A stretch of DNA of 64,000 nt from Adiantum capillus-veneris (GCA_014529385.2 CM043963.1:108726912-108790911), one strand, 5' to 3'; counted from the stretch's first letter, positions 1-11,266 are shown. Notes: a model not told the origin generated them from the letters alone. A program made the numbers and translations.

Positions 1-1286
1 GAGGGAGTGAAAAGAGTAGACATTGGAATTTATGATCCAACGCTTGAGAAAACATAAAAAATGCGACCAAAACCAACAAAAAGAAACAGGTGATTGTCAT
101 AAGAAAACACTAAGTGAACCTAAAGAGGCCAAGAAGAGATATAACCACTAGCCTAGGGTAAACTGATTGTGTCATGTGGTACAACTGATATTCACAATCT
201 TAAGATGAAGTGTCATCAAAATTGCATCACTTTAAGTGCATTTGAGTTGTGAATTGCCATAGAAAAGTGAAATTTGTGAAGTGCTTGAGTCTAAGGTCAA
301 AAAGTGTCCAAATTTCATAAAACTTGAGGGATAGACTTATATAGGCATAGAGAACACAACTGTCCAAAAACAGACAAAAAATCAAATCCCAATTGCTCTC
401 TGGTTAGTCTATCGCGATAGACTGGTGAATTTGGAGATTGACTAGCAACTGGAAAAACCCTTTATAGCACAGGTTTAACACATCAACACAAGGGTGCTCA
501 CAAAAATTGAGTGAATTTAAACACCATCTTGACCACAAAACTTCAAAAGTGGTGATTTAGAGTCTGATTTCAGAGATAGGGACAAGAAGGCTTTGACCAA
601 ATGTCCAAACACTGCAAAAACACTACACAGGGAGTGGGGGAACCAGCTGTGGAGATAACTTGTGAAAAATGCCAACAGTGGAGAACTTGCTGAGTCTATC
701 GCGATAGACTAGGGAAGCTGCTGAGGACTTTATTTTTCAAATTTCCCCTAGGGAGAGCTTTAGCAGAGCCTATATAACATACACACCAAATTTCAAGGTA
801 TTTAGATCACTGAAAGTGAATCTAAGGCCTAGATAGAGAATCAGGCTCTGACCAAAATACTAAAATTGGACCAAAACCCAAACCAAGTGTCCAAACTTCA
901 TAAAACTTAAGGGATAGACTATAGAGAGTAAGAGGAACTTGAAGGTGAAGTCACAATTTTAAATTCACATATGCTCAGCAATCTGTCAGTCTATCGCGAT
1001 AGACTCGGAAAGTGGTGATTCAGACAATTCTTGCAAAGTTGTGACTATACTGCTAGGACTTACTCTTCACATAGATCCCAGCCATCATTTCATATTTGAA
1101 ATTGGACCACCAAAAGACTGACTAAGTGGTTTTTGTACATACTTGAAAAATTTTTCGTGGTTCAAGGAAAACCCTTGTGAACAGACTAACCATACTTGTG
1201 TAGATCCCAGAAGGAGATCATCACAGAGCCGCACAGGAAGAAGGAGTCCAGGTAAGCTTTAAGTTTGCAACCCAGCTTTCGTTCTT
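1..1286 (+). repeat. Untranslated leader with periodic 18-bp palindrome array
   Basis: No coding frame is supported here. The perfect palindrome AGTCTATCGCGATAGACT occurs at 406-423, 693-710 and 988-1005, that is 287 and 295 bases apart. The DNA between is AT-rich and only weakly repeated: a block with 'aagtgtccaaa', 'cttcataaaactt' and 'gggatagact' occurs at about 303-338 and again at about 888-923, roughly 100 bases before a palindrome each time. This looks like an old tandem array of about 290-bp units in which the palindrome alone has stayed perfect. It directly precedes ORF1 of the element. Confidence 0.85.
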
Positions 1287-2372
1287 ATGTATTTAAGGTC
1301 GGGAGCCTTTTTTAAGTCAAGAGCTAAAAGTGTCAAAAGTCAAGTAAGCACCACGTCCACCGAAGAGAGTGTAACTCAGACGAGACTAGACCCATTACCA
1401 CCGATCATTGAGGAGGGTAGTGATACTGACACTTCGTCAGAGAAGTCCTTCTTCATGATGGGGAGTCAACAACCAGAAGGTTTCACCTATGACAGACCAA
1501 TGCCAAGGGGAAGCAGCTCCCTAAATCCTTTGAATGATTCCAAGTTAATTGTGATCTTCTTAGAAGGAACAAACTCGAGGGGAGCCCTAGTTTATTATGA
1601 CTATCGAGGACGCAAGTGTATTTGTATTGAAGAAAGACCGCCTCAAAGACTGGAGATAATTCGAGTCTATGATGATAGAGACAGATTCCGAGACGAAAAG
1701 GGGAACCACTATTTGATAGTTAGTAACCCTGAGGATTACAACAGATATGGGGATAACGTGGCAAAAGGGAAAATGGTTTCAGAAACCCAAGAACCGCCTC
1801 CTAACATTGATCAACCTGGAGCGCTTTTTATGTATGATAAGAAAACAACCAGGGTCTTAACCTATAATGAGAATATGGGGATTTACAAGCATGAAAGCGA
1901 GGGAATAGTTTCTTACTTTCGATGCAAGGAACCCTACCAAAACGAATTAAGCAAAGACAAGGTTCTTTACTTATTCTCTTATGAAACTGCTATGGGGAAG
2001 GATATTGATTTTGTTGACAGGTACGGGCGAGAATACAAACGTATTCTCCCAGAGGAGGTTGAAAAGGCAACAGTTCCAGGAGCATCAACATATGCCCCCG
2101 ACGAAGTACCAAGAGCCACCTACACCCCTAGCAAGTCGACAAATCCCGTTTCAGAAGAGTATGACGCTACCTCACATTCTACCCGACAACCGACATTCAA
2201 CTACCAGGACCAACCAGCTACTCAGTCATCATTGCAGGCATGGCTTCGACAGAGTGCTGCATTAGAACAAGACCAAACCCGAGAGAGTTATCCAACCGCA
2301 CGAGGGCTAAGGGATTTACAAGAACCACCACTATATGCACAGTATCAAGGAGAGAGTAAGCCAAAGACTTAG
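1287..2372 (+). CDS. ORF1 / N-terminal extension of Gag in the large element
   Basis: A 361-codon frame from ATG 1287 to TAG 2370-2372. The protein is hydrophilic and unrecognised: a Ser/Thr-rich N terminus (residues 1-75), a central stretch with beta-rich sections (about 80-260), and a Pro/Thr/Gln-rich tail. I see no catalytic motif or membrane segment. The frame is the same as that of the following gag and stays open from 2373 onward, so a single TAG separates two halves of what could be one protein of about 945 codons. That is compatible with an N-terminal Gag extension broken by one nonsense change, with a leaky stop, or with the separate ORF1 found upstream of gag in some Ogre elements (known family feature). 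Function unknown. Confidence 0.6.
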   Translation: MYLRSGAFFKSRAKSVKSQVSTTSTEESVTQTRLDPLPPIIEEGSDTDTSSEKSFFMMGSQQPEGFTYDRPMPRGSSSLNPLNDSKLIVIFLEGTNSRGALVYYDYRGRKCICIEERPPQRLEIIRVYDDRDRFRDEKGNHYLIVSNPEDYNRYGDNVAKGKMVSETQEPPPNIDQPGALFMYDKKTTRVLTYNENMGIYKHESEGIVSYFRCKEPYQNELSKDKVLYLFSYETAMGKDIDFVDRYGREYKRILPEEVEKATVPGASTYAPDEVPRATYTPSKSTNPVSEEYDATSHSTRQPTFNYQDQPATQSSLQAWLRQSAALEQDQTRESYPTARGLRDLQEPPLYAQYQGESKPKT

Positions 2373-2468
2373 GGGTCAACAGAGCCTGGAAGACCACCCC
2401 TAGAACGAGTTTGGGGAGATGAACCATCTCTTGCAAGAACTGTTAGAAACTATGGCTTAGGAGCACCA

Positions 2469-4121
2469 TTGGGAGAGGAACCTGGCCACTACAGAAGACT
2501 AGAGGAGGCATATCGACTAGGATGTGGAGATCCAATGATGAGATTTGTAAACCATCGTAGAATTAGACCTTCTCAAGTGCAAAAATGGGTAAAGAAGAAA
2601 TACACGAGAAACAGGGATCCGAGAGATCATGTAGCAGCCTTTGTGCGTTTAATTAGAGCTGAAGAGGTGTTATACTTCCCTACCCAATTTGCAGGGTTTG
2701 GATTAACCTTAGAGGATGATGTTGCTCCTTGGTTTGACTCTGTGGAGCGAAGAGACTTTGAGTCTATGGAGGAAGTGCTTGACGAGTTTATCAAGGAATT
2801 CTCACAAAGGGGGATAGCTCATAATACTGTCTCACAAATCCATAAATTCAAACAGGAAGATGGGGAATCTGTACGAAAGGCAGCCCTAAGACTAAAAAGA
2901 TATGTTAAATTCTGTCCTGTGGAAGAACTGCCAACTCAATCCATACTTATGATATTCATCCAAGGACTAAGGAATGCGGATCTCCAGAAAGACTTACATA
3001 TGAAGAGGAGCACGACGTGGAATGAGTTGACCAAGGAGGCTCTTTACCTTGTGGACAATTGTGCGGTCTACAAAGAGGGGGAGTTCAAGGACCTTGACGA
3101 CGATTCATCTTCACAACAAAGTGGAAGCAAGTCTTCTAAGACATCCCCGAAGGGAGAAGTAGTTGTAAACCAAGAGCAGCTTGTAGATGAAGTGCTACAA
3201 AAGATTAACTTGTACGCCAAACCCGAGGCTAGACAGCCCAAGTGGTGTGCTATTGAACAAAAATGGACAAACCATGGGACAGAGCAATGTTATTATAACA
3301 AAGGATATGTGAGGAAGAGACCTTACGCTCCCCAAGCTCCGGTAGCTTCTCCTCAAGTTCCACCGATGCCTAGGTATCAAGCAGGCAACCTATCAGGACC
3401 TGTAGGTGTAGAAAGACCACAACTAATGTTGAGAAAACAACCACCCCTACCAGGATTACGACCAGTCGGCATAAGATACACGCCAACAGTAACTGAATCA
3501 GAAGAGAAGGCTTTGGTGCCTATGCATGCATACTACGAAGATCCCAATGGGTATGCTGCAAACCCTGTCTATTATCCACCGGAAGAACCCTCCACACTAG
3601 AACCATGGAGCATGATAGGAAATACAGGACCACCAACTGCTGCACAAGCAGCGGGAGAAGGAAGATATAGCTTGGATGAACGAACACTGTTGTTCATATC
3701 CAATGGAGGCATGAGCGGGCAGAGGCTTGCACACCAACAAAGAGGAGCTCAAGGAGCACCTCAACAGCCTAAGGGACCATGCTACAAGTGTGGTGAAGAC
3801 CATTGGCTGAGGGACTGTCCTCATGATGAAATCATTAGGGTCAACGTATATTGCAACGAGTGTGGAATTACTCACTTGATCCTTGATTACCCTAAGAACC
3901 TAAGCAAAGGAGCAAAAACTACTTTGAATATGCTAGGAGCACTGCCTTCCAGTGGAGGGTCAGAAAACGAAACTCCTATTCCTGTTAAGGTCTTCACGAG
4001 AGCCCAAACGAGGAAAATGACAATCAGCCCAAGGATAACGACAAAAATCAAGAGGAAATCAAGACTGACAAGTCGAGCGTTGGTCGAGATAATCCTTGGA
4101 AAGAACAAAGAGCGAAAATGA
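2469..4121 (+). CDS. gag: Gag (capsid plus zinc knuckle) of the large element
   Basis: About 550 codons if started at 2469; codons 2373-2468 are open in the same frame, so the start is uncertain. Residues about 45-200 have the pattern of a Retrotrans_gag capsid domain (APWFDSV, then DEFIKEFSQRG, then FIQGLRNADLQKDL). A Pro-rich linker follows. Near the C terminus is a zinc knuckle, CYKCGEDHWLRDC, spaced CX2CX3HX4C, one residue shorter than the canonical CX2CX4HX4C, then a second degenerate one (CNECGITHLILDY) whose last Cys is Tyr. Gag would form the particle and bind the RNA. Its TGA (4119-4121) overlaps an ATG at 4118-4120 that opens the pol frame. Confidence 0.8.
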   Translation: MGEEPGHYRRLEEAYRLGCGDPMMRFVNHRRIRPSQVQKWVKKKYTRNRDPRDHVAAFVRLIRAEEVLYFPTQFAGFGLTLEDDVAPWFDSVERRDFESMEEVLDEFIKEFSQRGIAHNTVSQIHKFKQEDGESVRKAALRLKRYVKFCPVEELPTQSILMIFIQGLRNADLQKDLHMKRSTTWNELTKEALYLVDNCAVYKEGEFKDLDDDSSSQQSGSKSSKTSPKGEVVVNQEQLVDEVLQKINLYAKPEARQPKWCAIEQKWTNHGTEQCYYNKGYVRKRPYAPQAPVASPQVPPMPRYQAGNLSGPVGVERPQLMLRKQPPLPGLRPVGIRYTPTVTESEEKALVPMHAYYEDPNGYAANPVYYPPEEPSTLEPWSMIGNTGPPTAAQAAGEGRYSLDERTLLFISNGGMSGQRLAHQQRGAQGAPQQPKGPCYKCGEDHWLRDCPHDEIIRVNVYCNECGITHLILDYPKNLSKGAKTTLNMLGALPSSGGSENETPIPVKVFTRAQTRKMTISPRITTKIKRKSRLTSRALVEIILGKNKERK

Positions 4122-5116
4122 AAACTAGACGTGAGCGAAAACAGAAAGCTGTAGAAGCTGAGCTAACAATGGCTCGAGAGTAACTTAAACATCAAAGAGA
4201 GTCTGACTCTCTAAAATCAACGGAGGGACCAAGAAGCGCAAGCTCAGGAGGATCTGTATTGGTAGATGAGTTCAATGAACCCTTAGATGCAATCTTGCAA
4301 GCATATGAAGCAAGATTGAAGAACAGACAGACTCTAGAGCAAAGGTGGATGACATATCCATATCCAGAGATAGAAAAACACAAACTAGAGATGTGCAAGC
4401 AGTTGATTGAAACTGCACAAGATTTACTAGAGCCTCCACCTATGGAAGTGAGAGATAGAATAATCAAACCACCAAACAATGAGACACCTATCAAAACTGA
4501 ACAAAGGGTACCTGACAAGATAGAAAACGTTAAATCCTTGCCTGATGTAGAGGATGCAAGAATCGTGCCTAATAGCACTGATGAATCACTGAAAGATTTT
4601 CCACCATATACACCTATTGTGGAAGAAAATTGGCCTGAAGAGCTATGGAAAACGGTGAGAAAGGCTCAAGAAAAATATGAGGCAAAAACAGTCGAGTCAA
4701 CACCTTTCTCGGAGTTGAACTTGAATAAGCCTCCATGGGATTTAGACGCTAAATCATTTCAAAGGGATAATGGTTCAGTTGCATTCGAAGATAGCAGACC
4801 AGCATCACTCAGAACTTTGCCGCCCTACATGGGAGACTATGAGGCAAGGTCAGAAATTCGAAGGGTACCTTCTCAAAGAATAGGAGGGTCAAATCAATTG
4901 GACACTAAAATCTTGACAGACTTGTTGACCACTCCGGTCAAGTGTACAATCACATTGGCAGAATTGTTAAAAATTAGGCCAAGCATGTGGACGGAAGTAG
5001 GCAAATGTCTTGAAAATTTAGGTATAAGGACGCCTCTTAAGTTCTTCGAAACTGAGCTTAATGACACAGAACCGAAGAGAGTCAACACTAGACCAGCGCC
5101 GCTCAACAAGGTCTGA
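4118..5116 (+). pseudogene. Gag-Pol junction and N-terminal linker of Pol
   Basis: The pol frame opens at ATG 4118, overlapping the gag stop as ATGA. It runs about 20 codons to a TAA at 4181-4183, is open again to a TGA at 5114-5116, and continues into the protease in the same frame. The product is a charged linker rich in Glu, Lys and Pro with no domain I recognise; linkers like this lie between Gag and protease in several plant Ty3 elements. The two stops look like decay, since the frame is otherwise kept. Whether Pol was made by reinitiation at the ATGA or by another route cannot be read from one damaged copy. Confidence 0.6.
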
Positions 5117-7237
5117 GAGTATTGTGAAGGTGAAGACGGTAACACTACTCTACCAGTTGAATATAATGGCATAGAGACTAAGGCCATACTTGATAGCGGA
5201 GCTGGCATTGCCATTGCGACCAAATTGCTATGGGAAAAATGGGAAAAATTGGCAATACGAACAACTAGAATGAAATTGCAACTAGCGGCTGGGCACATAG
5301 AAAGGCCTATAGGATTGCTTGAGGCAATTGTGGTACCTTCATGTGGCATAGAGTACGAACATACATTTGCCATAGGAGATTTCGACAAGGAGAACAATGA
5401 TGAAATTATCCTTGGGAGGCCATTCATGAGGCAACTCAAGATGGTGCAGGACTGGGGGTATGATTATTTGTATCTAAGATATGTTGAAACCACTACACGT
5501 GTAAATATGAGGAATCATAGCTACCATGATGTCACGAGAACACCGATGGAAGAATTCGACTCAGCCACCATTAGTGGATCAGAAGTCCCAGCGTGGCTCT
5601 GTAAGAAAAAGGAGATATGGATGTGCGGAGCATCTCAATGTAGTGAATTCGACCACAATGAAAGGACACTAAAGAGGGTCTTGGAATACGATGCCTATAT
5701 ACGAGAACCCTTTCCTGAAGAGAAGCTCGAACCCCTAGAATGGTCTCAAATTTTGGCTACATTGGATGTATGCGTCAATGAAGTCACTCCCACCAAATTT
5801 TGTGACGAGAATGGCTATGATATCGTACCATACTACATGTTGAGCAAAATTGTGGAGGAAGACGAGAACGAAGGAGACACTGAGAATACGAGGATCAATC
5901 AAACGGAAATGAAACTTGAGATTAAGATAGTGGGATATGTGGACATCCCCACTAAAGAAATCGAGCAGGATGGAGAAGAATTTTATGAGTCTTCTGATCC
6001 ATGTGAAAACAAAGATAATGCGGATGACGAGAAGTCGGAAAATACGGAGGAAGAAGACCATCAGGATCAAGACAATGACATCTTCTACAACTTCCCAAAC
6101 CAAAGTGTGAGACGCCAAAAAAGATACAAGAGTAGGCGACACCATAACAGTCTACCAACTAGGCTTAGACCTATGCCTGAGTTCAGGGGTAAGACACATT
6201 TCCTTATGAACATTCATGCTGTTGATTGTGCTAAGGACAAAGTGTCAGGAAGATTTCTTAAGGTTGCTGAAGACGCAGGTTTTAAGACAAGACTGTTGAA
6301 ACTTAAGAAAACTAGCAAGGCAAAAAAAGGAGTTGCAACAGAAAAATTGGATGTCTCTGGCGATCCAATTATAACGAAAGTTGAGCGGAAAAAGAGATAC
6401 AATGATTTGAAACAAAAGCTGAAAAATGTATGGACAACTAAAATGGAAAGTAGCGATGGATCGAACGTTAGTGATGGGAGTAAAAAGATAGATGTACCTC
6501 CTCACTATTTTAAGTACACCATTCAGGAAAGAAAATTGGTGGTCCAGCAACCAATGAGAGAGCCTAAATCCAACGAGTCTTATGATGGGCCAGAGAATGC
6601 CAAGAAAATAGACCTAGCAGAGCAGGGAGAAAGTCCTAGACCTACTTACATTGCCACAGATCTAAGCCGGGAAGAAGAGGACTTACTGATCAAAACGCTT
6701 AAAGAATTTCGTGATGTATTTGCCTGGTCGTACAAAGATCTGAAGGGGGTGGATCCCAACATTTGTGAACATTCAATCCCTCTGAAGTCTGATGCAAAGC
6801 CAAGCAAACAACGTCCATACACGTACAATGAGACATTCGCCAAAAGGATCAAGGAAGAGATAGACAAACTTATGGAGGCTAAATTTATTTATGAGATAGA
6901 GCACACAGACTGGGTGTCGCCAATCGTGGTGGTACCTAAGAAAAATGGAAAATTACGAGTGTGCGTGAATCTCAAGAAGGTAAATGCAGCAACAATAAGG
7001 GACAACTATCCTCTTCCTATCACGGAACGCGTCCTGGAACGAGTAGCAGGCAAGCAGGCCTATAGCTTTATGGACGGATTCTCTGGTTATAACCAATTGG
7101 AGGTCAAACTAGAAGATCAATACAAAACAGTGTTTGCAACAGAATGGGGCATATATGCATTTAGGGTAATGCCATTTGGCTTGACCAATGCTCTAGCCAC
7201 ATTTCAGAGATTAATGACACATGCTTTTAAAGAATAA
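5117..7237 (+). pseudogene. pol: Aspartic protease and reverse transcriptase (5' part of pol)
   Basis: Just after the TGA at 5114 the frame gives a complete retropepsin: the catalytic motif AILDSGAGIAI (about 5190-5222) and, about 75 residues on, the second-half motif EIILGRPFM. A long acidic linker follows (about 5,500-6,600). The RT begins with YIATDLSREEEDLLIKTL and the ferns-to-fungi-wide Ty3 signatures SPIVVVPKKNGKLRVCVNLK and FSGYNQLEVKLEDQYKTVF, then [17 protein letters not shown]. The frame stops at TAA 7235-7237 and continues in the same frame with the catalytic IYMDD box, so this stop is an inactivating change within RT. Protease and RT would mature Gag-Pol and copy the RNA. Confidence 0.85.
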
Positions 7238-8071
7238 TTTCGGATATTCTTGGATATTTACATGGATGACTTGTGTGTCTATTCCCTATGGAGAGAAGAC
7301 CATATAGATCAACTTAGAAAGGTATTCGAAAAATGCAGAACGTATAGGATTTGCCTCAACCCCAAAAAATGTGTATTCATGGTACGACAAGGTAAAATCC
7401 TAGGTCACATTGTTTCGCCTAATGGAATTACAACTGATGAAGACAAGGTAAAGGTGATCATAGAATTGCCAAGATCAAACACTCTACGAGAGGTACAATC
7501 ATTTATGGGACATTGTGGATACTACCAACGTTTTATCTACATGTACGCTGTAATAGCAAAACCCTTGTATAGTCTAATCGTGATCTTCATATGGACCAAC
7601 GAATGTGAGGAGTCATTCTAGAAACTAAAAGATGCACTGGTATCTACACCAATTCTAAAAGCACCAGATTGGTCAAAGATCTTCCATGTACATGTAGATG
7701 CTTCGGCATTTGCAATAGGCTGTATATTAGCACAACCGGGGGAGGGTAATACAGATTTTCCCATCAGTTATGCTAGTAGACAACTCAACAGTGCAAAGAA
7801 GAATTATACTACCACTGAAAGAGAAGGATTGGGTATGATATATGCGGTAACGAAATTTCGGCATTACTTACTTGCGAGCAAATTCACATTTTTTGTGGAT
7901 CATAAGGCACTCTTGTACTTAGTAAACAAACCTTGTAACACGAGACGAATTGTAAGATGGTTCATTGTGTTGCTGGAGTTTGATTTTACGGTAGTAGTAA
8001 AGAAAGGAAAAACCATCAAAGAGCATATCACCTCTCTCGATTACTACATGGCGAAAAGGCTACTGGTGTAG
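7238..8071 (+). pseudogene. pol: RT catalytic box, thumb and RNase H of the large element
   Basis: The frame continues in phase after the TAA at 7235. It carries the YxDD-type box in FLDIYMDDLCVYS (about 7,247-7,285), then the connection (ILGHIVSPNGI and SFMGHCGYYQRFI), a TAG at 7619-7621, and a Ty3 RNase H with the metal-binding start FHVHVDASAFAIG, the TTEREGL motif and FFVDHKALLYL. It ends at TAG 8069-8071. The next domain is in another frame, and the words preceding it (GEKATGVDDDLPDAY) are readable from about 8,050, so there is a one-base slip near 8,048. So this part has two in-frame stops and one frameshift. Confidence 0.85.
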
Positions 8072-10782
8072 ATGATGATCTCCCAGACGCATACCTGTTT
8101 AATATAGAGATGGTACCAAAATGGTCAGAGCAAATTATTCCGTTGTTGACATATGGAATGAATCTTGATGACAGACAAACGGTGGAAGACGTTAGACAAG
8201 CACAAAATTACATAATTCTTGCGGGAAGAATGTACCATCATAGAAACGATGGGATTCTAAGGTTGTGTATAGGCCTAGAGGAGTACGACACGTATCTAGA
8301 GGAGGCCCATACACAGACAGGGGGATTCCATCGGGGAAATCAAATGACCTACAAACGATTAAGAAGACTTGGAGTGTATTGGCCAGGAATGGCATGCAAT
8401 GTAGCTAATTACATCAAGAAATACGACTTTTGCACATCCAATACCACTGTGGATTATGCCACATTATACCAAGTGATAGTAGCACCCGCATGGAGTCATG
8501 CTATTGTGGAATATTTGACTAATAAGGAGTTGCCAGGAGATTGGTCTAAAGCCAGACAAAAGGCTTTACAAATCGAAGCGAATAGTTATACCCTCAGTAG
8601 TGACCAATTGTATAAAAGAGGAACTGATGACCAGTTGAGGTTAGTTCCTCATGAAAATGACTACTTTCCGTCATTGGAACAAGCTCATGCAGGCATAGTA
8701 GGAGGTCATTTTTCAGCGGAGAGAACTATAAAAATCATTATGCTTGCAGGGATATGGTGGCCGACCATGATTCAAGATGAAGCAGAATTCGTGAAAAGGT
8801 GTGATGAATGTCAACGCACTAAGGTACCAGTTAAAAGAGATGAAATGTCTTTAATACCAATGATAAGTGCTTGGGCATTCGCTAAATGGGGATTGGAGGT
8901 TGTTGGTCCTATTACTCCACCAGCTTATCGTTCACAAGCACAATACATCATAGTGGCCACGGATTACATGACCAAATGGGTGGAAGCAAAAGCCACAACG
9001 AAAGTAGACGCTAAAACCACGTCACAATTCTTATATGAATATGTGTTTACACGTTATGGCCTTCCAATCGAGCTGGTGAGTGATAGAGGGACACACTTTG
9101 TAAATGAAGTCATCGAACATCTCTTAAATGAGTTTATGGTAATTCATCACAAATCTCCACCCTACCATCCACAAGCCAATGGCCAAGCAGAAGCGAACAA
9201 CAAAATATTCTGCACAGTTCTTACGAAACTGGTTAGTGAAACAAGAACGGACTGGGAACAAATGTTATATTCAGCATTGTGGGCTTATCGAGTTGCATAT
9301 AAAACAACACTCAATGCTACACCATTTAATATGGTATATGGGTTAAATGCAATATTGCCTATTGAATTTTTGATTCCCACACTAAGGGTAGCCAAACAAT
9401 TGGACTGGATGGGGCATGAGCTTTCAGAACGGTTAACGGACTTAGAAAAATTAGACGAGTTACGACTCAATGCTGTAGCAGCCATTTATGCAAAAAAAAG
9501 ACAACAGAAAGAGTTTTTTGACAAACATGTCAAAAACAAGGACTTTAAAACGGGCGACTATGTCTTAGTATACACCCTTAAACAGCATGCCAAGAAGCTA
9601 AAGAAAAGAGGAATGGGGCCTTATTTGATCCAAGAAATATCGTTCAGCGGAGCAGTAAAACTGTCGACACTAGATGGAAAAGAAATGCCGAAGTGGATAA
9701 GTGGGTGTCGTTTGAAAAAGTATCATCTACCTTTAACTCCGGAAATGTTGTTTCAATTGCATTACGGCAAAGCCTATAGACAAGAAGAGCAACGAATTCA
9801 GGACCAAGCACAACAAGAAGCCAAGGAACGCACGGCTAAGCGAAAGCAGTTTCTAAGGACAATAAACATAGTCACACCAATGATGACTGACGAATATCCT
9901 CTTTCGACATTCCGAACAATTGAAGCGGATATACAAAGCGAAGAATTAGCAAAAACAATAACAGAATTTATGGCTCAGGATGAAAGCACCATTGACAACT
10001 TGGAAAATACGTGGTGTAGTCCTTACATAAAAGCTTATGCAAGCACAGAACAAGTTGAAATCTATGCATTGCTTGACACTGGGGCAAAATTGAGCATCAT
10101 CAGCTTTGAGCTCTTTCAGAAACTTGGACCAATGAGGAAATTCCCAGAGACACACTGTTTGAAAGTAGCATCGGGTGATGAGGTGACCACGTTGTGGTCT
10201 ATTATGTTACCAATCACAGTGGAGGGACAAACGTACACTAATAAGTTCCATGTACTGCCACCAATTAGATCAGCAACGCCGTGTATCTTAGCAGTGACGT
10301 GGATGAAAGATAACAGGGTATTCATTGATTTGGATACTAATGAAGCACTGTTCAAAAATGAAAACTTTCCAGAACCCTTCTTATCATATGATAAATATAT
10401 GTCAATGTGGAGACAAGAGTCAATGCATCCGCAAAGCAGGCATCAACAACAAACAAAGTTTACATGGCAAGAAATGTATTATCAAAAACCAACAATCATG
10501 CAGGAAACCAGGCAAGTTTGGGTACGACGGACAGATCTAGCCGAGGCACAATTTCATCAAGGGCGGAAATATCAAGTTTGGCTCAAGCAAGACCGCGGAA
10601 GACCGCTTAATTCCTGTAAAAAAGTGGACAGAAGAACAGACAAAACACCCAGAGCCAGCAAAGCTTCAAAAAACAATTATCAACCAGTCGAATCCGCAAC
10701 GGACTATATTGGTATGGCATCCAAAATTACCATTTCAGAACGAGCCAAAAACACAGGTATGGATGCCGAAGAAAACCAATGA
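8072..10782 (+). CDS. Integrase followed by a second retropepsin-like domain
   Basis: An undisturbed frame of about 900 codons. From ATG 8110, residues about 38-110 and about 165-236 are two H2C2-type zinc modules in tandem; the second is complete (HAGIVGGH then CDECQ), the first lacks its last Cys (YDFCTSN). The integrase core follows: WGLEVVGP (first catalytic Asp replaced by Glu), VSDRGTHF, and QANGQAEANNK. A GPY/F-type tail (GMGPYLIQEI) ends near residue 540. Residues about 645-760 then carry ALLDTGAKLSIIS at 656-659 and, about 70 residues on, ILAVTWMKDNRVFID, the two halves of a retropepsin fold. A basic Gln-rich tail ends the frame. Integrase would insert the cDNA; the role of the extra protease is unknown. 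Confidence 0.8.
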
Positions 10783-11249
10783 TCAGATGTCTACAACTGT
10801 CAATGACAAGCTAGATCATACAACCAGCACGCAGAAACAAGCAGCATCCACAACAACAACTACGAGGATCTGTACGACCAAAGTCATCAAATGGAAACGA
10901 AATAATGTTCCACCAGAACATGCAACAAAATATACAACAATATCGACTTCAACGGAGCCACAAACACAAATTCAAAAATCGGGAAAAATCATCAAACAAA
11001 GAGTGGCAGATTTACGACTTCTTCTCACAAAGAAAATCTGCCATCCAACTCAGGCTACCACAGGAAACCTCAACGACAAATGCCAATAAGCGAATCGCTT
11101 ATACCTTCCTCTTACATCGCATAATTTTTTTTCTAAATGCATTGATTGTGCATGCATATAGGGCTACATTTCAAGGCCTGCATTAGCACACGTTCATATC
11201 CATGCACATCACATACCCTTGACGATACCCTGTCGTCTGGAAGGACTCC
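10783..11249 (+). other. Tail between integrase frame and first polypurine motif
   Basis: Right after the stop of the integrase frame, broken frames encode Gln/Asn/Thr-rich peptides (for example around 10,790-11,090) that resemble a continued low-complexity tail of the same protein. The frames overlap and none is convincing. Near 11,222-11,249 the text TGTCGTCTGGAAGGACTCC resembles the sequence leading to the polypurine tract at 17,272. Confidence 0.35.
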
Positions 11250-11266
11250 AACTAGGAGGGGGGGAG
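11250..11266 (+). promoter_or_regulatory. Polypurine tract-like site (internal or 3')
   Basis: AACTAGGAGGGGGGGAG, identical over 17 bases to the polypurine tract that precedes the LTR at 17,289. Known role of such tracts: priming of plus-strand DNA next to the 3' LTR, or at a central site in some elements. Here no TG-start LTR follows (the next bases are GCATTCC), so this is either a central tract or the end of a separate element with an altered LTR start. Confidence 0.55.

Noticed and set aside
406-1005. Palindromes as bacterial operators or evidence of a bacterial insert
   Set aside because: They lie within a plant retroelement with Ty3 genes on the same strand; nothing bacterial is adjacent.
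1-1286. CRISPR-like array from regularly spaced palindromes
   Set aside because: Spacing of about 290 bases, related spacers and eukaryotic context rule it out.
4894-5439. 181-codon minus-strand frame
   Set aside because: Shadow of the linker and protease of the large element.
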